Shown here: piece by piece, positions 57,561-64,000 of the stretch | How the letters are laid out: each line of letters opens with the position of its first letter | Position numbering within the stretch: the first letter of the stretch is position 1 | DNA from: Calliopum simillimum | Taxonomy: Eukaryota; Arthropoda; Insecta; Diptera; Lauxaniidae | Direction: 5' to 3' | DNA length: 64,000 nucleotides | NCBI GenBank assembly: GCA_951812925.1 | Contig: OX638371.1 | Coordinates: forward strand, 118,071,124-118,135,123 | Position numbers and translations under genes: made by a program | Notes under the pieces: generated by a model | Seen by the model: the letters and a program-made list of their open reading frames with translations, nothing else | Databases searched by the model: none | What the model was told of the DNA's origin: nothing

Positions 57561-58223
57561 TTTGGCCGTACGCGATTTTTCAGAAAATGTTTTATTTTTG
57601 GTTCAAGACTGCATACAAAATTTTCATTGGAACAACACACAGGCCACTCTATTGCACTTTACTATAAAAAAGATGAAAAAGTGGAAAGTACAAATTTTAT
57701 TGTGATATCAGATTGCCTCAACTCTATTGCACTGCACTTATTTCATATACAATTTTTGACACAAAAATTTGGTTCTGTTCCAGAAAAAATTATTTATTTT
57801 CTGACGGTTCCGCCGCACAATTCAAAAATATAAACTTGTGCTACCATCAAGAAAATTTTGGCTGTCTAGCCAAGTGGCATTTCTTTGCTTCTAGCCATGG
57901 AAAAAGCGCGAGAGACGGCTTTGGAGGTACAGTTAAAAAAGAATCGCGAAGAGCAAGCATTCAACGGCCGCTGGATAATCAAATAACAACACCTCATCAT
58001 TCGTTTGATTGGTGCAGTCAAAATTTTATTAACTGCATTTTCAAATATTTAACTGAAAAAGATTTCATTGAAGAAGAAAAGTTTATTTTCTAGAAAAACG
58101 CTTTTTTAGCTTACGACCTATACCTGGAACTCAAAAATTCTTTAGCGTTGTTGAAAAAGACATGCTTAAAGTCAAGGCATACTCAGCATCTAATGAATTT
58201 TTTATTGAAAAAATCTACAAATA
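57561..58223 (+). pseudogene. RNase-H-fold transposase-like pseudogene
   Basis: Reading on the plus strand: RDFSENVLFLVQDCIQNFHW (first aspartate block), a stop and frame changes around 57700, FIVISDCLN, then KNYLFSDGSAAQFKN (second aspartate block). After that come CLAKWHFFASSHGKSARDGF, GGTVKKESRRASIQRPLDNQ and SFDWCSQNFINCIFKYLTEK. A frameshift near 58090 leads to LRPIPGTQKF and a stop near 58223. This order (DF.EN, FSDG...QFKN, WHFF..SHGK, DG.GG.VKR, R.S.QRP, R..PGT.KF) is that of a transposase-like protein family I remember from insect and cnidarian genomes, usually annotated as uncharacterised. The N-terminal half is missing. The C-terminal part from FDWCSQNF on is also present antisense at 57490-57269. 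Not functional. Confidence 0.75.
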
Positions 58224-58733
58224 AATATTATTTTTTTCAATATTTGTGTCTTATTTTATTTATGATTACAAAACCAGAAAGAGCTTCACCTTAAAATTTA
58301 CAGCAAGTATAGATGATATATTGGTCATTGAAATATATATTTTTTTTTTAAATTTTAAAATGTCGTTTTTTGAGATATTTGACTTGGAACTTTTTGATGC
58401 TGAAAATATGACCTTTGACCTTGACAAAAATACAAATTTTTTTTAACATTTTGAAGCCCATACAATTACCTTTGATCCTATTTTTCTTTTTTAAGAATTA
58501 TGTTAATTGGTTAAAAAGTTACAGTCTTTTAATGTTAGTCACTTTAACAGTTTTTTGATACTTTTTTTTAACTTTACGACCCCGTATTTTGGGAACCACT
58601 TTTGTTTAGAATCCAAAATTTTGCACGAGTATTAGTTTGATGATACTCAACAACTATACAAACTTTCATTAAGTTCGGAGATGGTAAGGGTTGAAAATCA
58701 AAATTTTTTGGTTGATTTGATATGGATCTTCCC

Positions 58734-59910
58734 TTTTATGACTTTCAACGGACTTGAATTTCATGATGTGTTCTTGGGTGGCGGAAACTGCGATAATAAT
58801 ACAAATAGTCGAAAAAATATTTCAGATTAATGACTACTATGAATGAAATGTAGCGCATATTGAGACATTTACAACGATATACTATACATGATGATCGGAA
58901 ATGGCGGAGCAATAGCAGAAATCAAGTAGCTACTAACATATTTAGATTTTTTTTCTTTAAAAATAATTTCCGGAAATTTACAAAATGGGCGGGACTGTTT
59001 GTCTAATAGACACTGCAAATCCTGAATGAAGGGTTAGACTTTCACAAATTAAGATATTACTACCTTAGATCTACACCCGTTCGATCCATGAAAATGGCAT
59101 CAATGACATAAACTTGTGCTCTGCTAAATTTTGTAAATCACTTGTAATCGCAAAATCAATTTCCAAATGGGTTGACTTTTGCTAACATTGTAGCGAAGAT
59201 GTTAGCTGCGGCTGCATAGGTTTCCAAGTAAAGTCGGCTTGGAGTTTCTTATTTCCTTTTTCTTTGCTTTTGTTTTTGTCTGTTTTGCCAACGAATGACA
59301 TCAGTGATTTGCTGCATATTCGCGTAATGTTTGGCGGGCAATCGGTGCAACATGGAATGCGTAATGCTCGCACACCACCACTTTTAGTAACTTGGCACTG
59401 CATTGCATCGAATTGAGTTGCTTTGCAATGGGCCTAGGTATCGAAAGATCGACCAAACAACCAGCAAAGTAGCATGAATGAGTGTTGCAAAACATTTCGT
59501 CAGTCTGGAGAAGATACGCGCAGTCACAATAAAATTAATTAAAATGCAACTGTTTTTATTTTTCTTATTCCGACAGAAACGACTTGCACTCTGATTTAAA
59601 ATATTTGTTAGATTTGAATGAGAGAAGAAGATTATTGTAGTTGCAGTTGATTTTATTAAAAAAATTTTACAAGAACGAAGTCATCCATGTTTAAGGTCCA
59701 TGGAATTTCACGATTAGTAGAGGTTTTAGCCTAAGGAGCGTTTCTGTATTCAGTTTACCTTCAACAGTACCGAAAAGGAATGTTCACTAGGATGCAGTTT
59801 TTTTTCGAAATATGTAATAGGAAAATCAAAGGTTGTTATTAGGGACCTATGGTTCTCGTAATGAGTAGCATATTCGAAGAAGAAGAAATATTGTAAATTA
59901 ACAATAGCCT
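58734..59910. other. Low-repeat DNA, no gene called
   Basis: 59170-59520 is GC-richer with short open frames on the minus strand (73 codons at 59403-59182) that have no recognised domain. No mobile-element ends were seen. It could be unique regulatory or intergenic host DNA. Confidence 0.4.
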
Positions 59911-60283
59911 TGTTTTTTTTGACGCGTATATACAATTGTGGATACCTTCGAATTGCGATAACTTATGAACAGTAAGTCACACAATAGAACTCTAAGAAAC
60001 TTTTTTATGGAGAATCACGTTCTCTTTCATTTTATATTTAAAAAAATTTATTTTTAAGGAGGTATTTTATAAAAACTGGCTAGCGCCGATAAATGGCAAA
60101 AAATCACTTTTTTTTAAATAACTTCTAAATAATTATCTTTTTTTTAAAAAGGATTAAAATTATTTGTAGAGCATGTGGTTCTCCTTGAAAAAGACCCTTG
60201 GACTTTTTATCGTACGACTCACCGTTCATAAGTTATCGCAATTTGAAGGTATCCACAATTGTATATACGCGTCAAAAAAAACA
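59911..60283. mobile_element. Palindromic MITE, 370 bp
   Basis: TTTTTTTTGACGCGTATATA, CAATTGTGGATACCTTCGAA and TTGCGATAACTTATGAAC on the left are repeated inverted at the right end. The arms are about 65 bp and nearly perfect. The interior continues to pair loosely. Confidence 0.85.
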
Positions 60284-61054
60284 CGGCTAATATTACAGTC
60301 ATATTGAGCGTTTGTGCAATTTCAACAGTTCAAATAAAATAAATTTAAAATTTAGCCTTTTTTGCGTACGAGAGACTGTATGCCCTAAAAACCGTAAAAA
60401 TATACACAGTTATACCCCAAAAACTGTAGGAAATATACTCTGCTAGATTTTGTTTTAGATGTTGATCTTTCCACAGCTAATAGTTTGTCCGCTCGAGGCC
60501 GCTATTCGTAAAAAAATAATTTTTAAATTTTAATTTCGAAACGACCTTTTCATTTTTTTTTTTTTCAAAATTTACCCAAAGAGAGACGTAAGAAAAAGTC
60601 GAAAGCTTTCAAACGTTGATATAACATTTTTTACATGCTATGTGAATAAAAAACCAAAATAACTTTACAAAAAAAAAAAAAAACTATAACTATATATCTA
60701 GATTCTGTTGAGACTGTTGTTTTTCATTAATTTTTAAATGAGACTTTTAATATGTTTCATCAAATTTGGAGTTGATTCAGGCATATTTCATTTTGCATGT
60801 TTCGCTTATTGCATGTATTTTGCATATTCTGAATATATTCTACATATTTGCATATTAAGTGCATATTCTCGATAGTTGAAACAGTTAATAAACATGTTTG
60901 AACTGTTTGAACTTTTAAGGTTCATTGATAAACCTAATGAAAGTAATAGGACATAACAGTAAATTTTAGACTTTCCACGATCGGATATGTTCCTTTACCC
61001 TCTGAGCCAATACGAACTGGATGGGAAACGTGGCTGGAAGCATAGACTTTCTTT
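60284..61054. other. No gene recognised
   Basis: AT-rich DNA with phrases such as TTTTGCATATTCTGAATATA (GCATATT tandem-like, 60780-60860). No coding frame. Confidence 0.4.
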
Positions 61055-62411
61055 GCGTTACTGACCAAGATTCGACTTGGCATCACCGATTTCTATGAAA
61101 ATTGGTAAAAAGTTAGTATTTGACACGCATATTACTGTGGTAAAATGATTTTCCGAAATTCCAAGAATTTTCAAGATGGCGGCTATGGCAAGTTCGATCC
61201 AACCTTTGGATACTCCCATTTTTGAAAATTTATAGCTCCTCGGCTTTTAAACCGATTTTAATAAAATTTTCAGGGTTCCTGTAGAAAAGTATGAGCTTTT
61301 GAAAAAAAAATAGTTACAAGAAAAAAATTTATTTTTGGTCGAAAAAATCTTTTTTCTTTTTCAAAGCCATTTTGGATCTTGGAGCACGCTATTTATTTAT
61401 TTTTAAATATTTTTATTTAAAAGAAAATTTTATTATCATTTTCCAGTTCTCAAAATTGTGATATGTTTTACGGTTATCAAGTTATGAATTTTTGAAGTTG
61501 TATAATGTATAATGTAGTGTTTATCAAGAGTCGAGCGCGTGCGCTACCATACAGGGCTGCCACCTTCCGGACGGTATTTTTTTCAGTGATCCTTAGTGTA
61601 ATTTTAATTAAAATTTTTTTGTGGAATATTTTAACCTATTATAACCAAGTTTCTGGATATAATTGACCCCTATAGACCCATAGAAACGAGATATAATGGG
61701 TTAATATGTTTTAAAAGGTTAACATGAAATCAATCACGAAACAATTTTCTAGATTATCTTAACCCATTATATCCCGTTTTTATGTTTTTTTAACTCCTTT
61801 ATCCAAAAACTTGGTTATAATGGGTTAAAATATTCCACAAAAAAATGCTAAGAAAAATTTCACAAAGGTTCACTGAAAAAAAAATAGCGTCCAGAAGGTG
61901 GCAGCCCTGTATGGTAGCGCACGCGCTCCAATGACTCATGATAAACACAACATTATGCAACTTCAAAAATTCATAACTTGATAACCGTAAAACATGCCAC
62001 TATTTTGAGGACTGGAAAATGATTGTAATAAAATTTTCTTTTAAATAAAAATATTTTAAAAAAAATAAAAGGATGCTCCAAGATCCAAAATGGCTTTGAA
62101 AAAGAAAAAAGGTTTTTTTCGACCAAAAATAAATTTTTTTTTTAGTGTAACTATTTTTTTTTTTCAAAAGCTCATGCTTTCTACAGAAACCCTGAAAACA
62201 TCATTAAAATCGGTTTAAAAGCCGAGGAGCTATAAATTTTCAAAAGTGGGAGTATCCAAAGGTTGGACCGAACTTCCCATGGCCGCCATCTTGAAAATTT
62301 TCGGAATTTCGGAAAATTATTTTACCATAGTAATATGTGTGTCAAATACTAACTTTTCACCAATTTTCATAGAAATCGGAGTTGCCAAGTCGAATCTTGG
62401 TCGATAACGCA
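61055..62411. mobile_element. 1.36-kb palindrome
   Basis: GCGTTACTGACCAAGATTCG ... CAAGATGGCGGC, CCTTTGGATACTCCCA, ATAGCTCCTCGGCTTTTAAA and GAGTC..GCGCGTGCGCTACCATA on the left are mirrored on the right, including ATGGTAGCGCACGCGC. The arms are about 550 bp. The centre (61620-61860) is itself a smaller palindrome of the TAACCCATTATA..CCCG family. No coding frame. Confidence 0.85.
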
Positions 62412-63895
62412 GCATTATTTTATGCAGAAGATTTAAATTCAATTACCTAAAAAAGTAATCTTGGAACTTGACCAGAACGATGCAAAAACTATCGCAGAAG
62501 CAAGATCAGTCAAGAACCTCAACTCAAGATCATTTTCTGCTAACATCTCATTAAAAATATATTTTCCTGTTCAAGATGTATTAATACTGAATTTTCTTTA
62601 AAATTTATCTTTTTCTCATTCATTTGTAGATTTATTCACTTAATCTAGAATAGAACTGTCTTGTGTTCCGCAAAAGCTCGAACTTTTCGTAATAAATTAT
62701 TGTAGTGGTAAGATAATAAAATTTAAACTTTTAAATAGTTTTTCGGTCCGAAAATAACCAACGCATGTACTGTGAGCTGTCCATTTCTTAAAGGCTTATA
62801 ACTCGGGAAGTAGCAATCCAATTGAAAAATGGTTAAATTTCGGGTTGTTCAGGATAGTTTTCGTTATCCATATCCATTAACAAAAATTAATTCTGCTATT
62901 TACTGTATATATAGCTTTAAGTGGACCTCAAAACAGTGATTTTTATACATTTGTGCAATGATAACTCAGAACCCCGACGTAATAGAAAAAAACCAAGATC
63001 ATATTCGTAAAAAAAGTGTCTCAATTCACCATATATTACTATTTTTTTTTTTTTCTAAAATAATTTCAAATTCCTCAAAACGTATGAAAATGTGGCATAT
63101 TTTTAACATATTTTTGCATATTTTTGGCATATTCTTATAAATCAATTCTGGAATACAGAAAATCCGCAGTCTACTTATAACCCTCATACCTCGCGCAAAT
63201 TTCTACAGAGGGTGGGCCTTCTTTTCGGGTGTTTTGATCAAAATCTAAGTATGCAGTCTTTGTTCTATGAGAATTATTGATGCACAAATATCTTTTAAAT
63301 TTTGCTGGAGTGCTTTATAAGCCAGTGCTGAGCAATCAGATCTGACAAGTATTCAAAAGCTTGCGTGTTCAGTTTTCAGTTCAAGAGAATATCTTGAACA
63401 AACATAAAGCTGCTTGCCAGAGCCATTATATGTTTAAGAAAAACTGTAATTTTCCATTAGAAAGTTCTTTATTTGAAGCTTCTAAAAATCGGTACATACC
63501 TATGTGTTGGAAAAGACTCATATACCCATTTGTGAATTCATTTCGGTTACAAGTCGGGAATTAAGAGGCCTAAATAATATTTAAAACTTTAACAACCCTT
63601 TTACCTAATGAAAATTTTGTTGCGAACTCCTAGGACCTTTGGATCAACTTTTTTGTATTATTAAAAAAGTCGTATAAATTACAAACCTTACGAAAATATT
63701 GAAATAAAGTTTTGTCTAAAAAAAGTAAAGAAAGGTTCGATACTTTAGGTAACATGGGTCAAATAGTTTCGGAGATATGATGTGTTTTATATTTTTGGGG
63801 TGTAGCATCGCCCATTTTTCTAGTGGATGTTATTTCTCTCTGTGCCTATTACAAACTTACCGAATCTTATCTATCTGCGTCTAATTAGTTTCGGA
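62412..63895. other. No gene recognised
   Basis: AT-rich sequence. 63361-63564 holds a 67-codon open frame (QENILNKHKAACQSHYMFKK) that I cannot assign. 63780-63840 has a loose GCATCGCCCATTTT unit of the GCCACGCCC family. Confidence 0.4.
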
Positions 63896-64000
63896 CAGTG
63901 CTGGATTACCCATTAGGCCAGACTAGACCATGGCCTAGGGCCGCGGAGGTTATAGCCGTGCGATATTTTAGTCTTTCAGTCGATTCAACTCCAGATATCG
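63896..64000 (+). mobile_element. hAT-like element end, cut by the window
   Basis: CAGTGCTGGATTACCCATTA, then GGCC..CTAGACCATGGCC and TAGGGCCGCGG. The CAGTG.{1,3}GGATT.ACCC start and the CCTAGGGCC phrase recall the terminal repeat of a common animal hAT family (memory only). The other end lies beyond 64000. Confidence 0.5.

Larger units (their letters stand above)
56988..58733 (+). mobile_element. Long-TIR transposon with coding remnant
   Basis: Starts GGGAAGATCCATATCAAACC and ends with the reverse complement (TTTGATATGGATCTTCCC). The arms reach about 480 bp on the left (to about 57490) and about 720 bp on the right (from about 58010), with a few indels. They contain TCTCCGAACTTAATGAAAG, ACTCGTGCAAAATTTTG, CCAAAATACGGGG and AACCAGAAAGAGCTTCACC. 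The gene end lies inside the right arm and is mirrored in the left. Confidence 0.85.

Overview
This window is AT-rich, intron-like animal DNA packed with DNA transposons. The only host protein-coding sequence I can name is the 5' part of Eip74EF, the ecdysone-induced ETS factor E74, isoform A, on the minus strand. That gene, together with mariner and Tc1-type elements, foldback elements and very short (83 bp) introns, points to a higher fly (Diptera, Brachycera). A tephritid-like acalyptrate with a large genome would fit, but the family assignment is a guess. There are no rRNA genes, CRISPR arrays or bacterial-type operons.

Gene layout. Three consecutive E74A coding exons lie at 35821-35735, 35524-35327 and 35243-34856 (minus strand). 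They open with the E74A start peptide MPFIDDALLWCPDNDGRMVG. The reading frame stays open across two introns and ends at a phase-1 donor. The ETS DNA-binding exons are not found in the 34.8 kb downstream, so that stretch is probably the start of a very long intron. A 5'UTR splice acceptor just upstream (35941-35940) suggests the promoter exon lies further right. The low-repeat, higher-GC block at 54.5-55.95 kb is the best candidate. A second such block at 9.24-9.93 kb, with a possible short first coding exon ending in the same phase as E74A exon 3, is a candidate alternative promoter.

The most unusual feature is an inverted, broken copy of the E74A start region at 46693-47570 on the plus strand. 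It contains the 5'UTR acceptor, the first coding exon, an intron and most of the next exon. It carries a +1 frameshift and an in-frame 54-nt deletion and is cut off by repeats. If E74A is transcribed from a promoter to the right of 47.6 kb, its primary transcript holds an antisense copy of its own first exons about 10 kb before the sense copy, and could fold into a long double strand.

Mobile layout. The remainder is a nested collection of: two internally deleted mariners (4392-5894 and 20842-21750), one Tc1-type element (13438-14688), a TTAA-flanked piggyBac-like element (11531-12381), two foldback-like insertions with exact 9-bp target duplications (4935-5490, inside a mariner, and 50858-52395), a long-inverted-repeat element carrying a decayed RNase-H-fold transposase-like gene (56988-58733), hAT-like and TA-flanked MITEs, and at least a dozen large palindromes (0.2-2.3 kb each). 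A dispersed family with the core GCCACGCCC occurs about 25 times, partly as a 129-130 bp tandem array. Several elements occur twice in opposite orientation (20.2-22.8 vs 33.0-34.6 kb; 15.9-16.7 vs 41.6-42.5 kb; 23.6-24.4 vs 41.4-43.4 kb).
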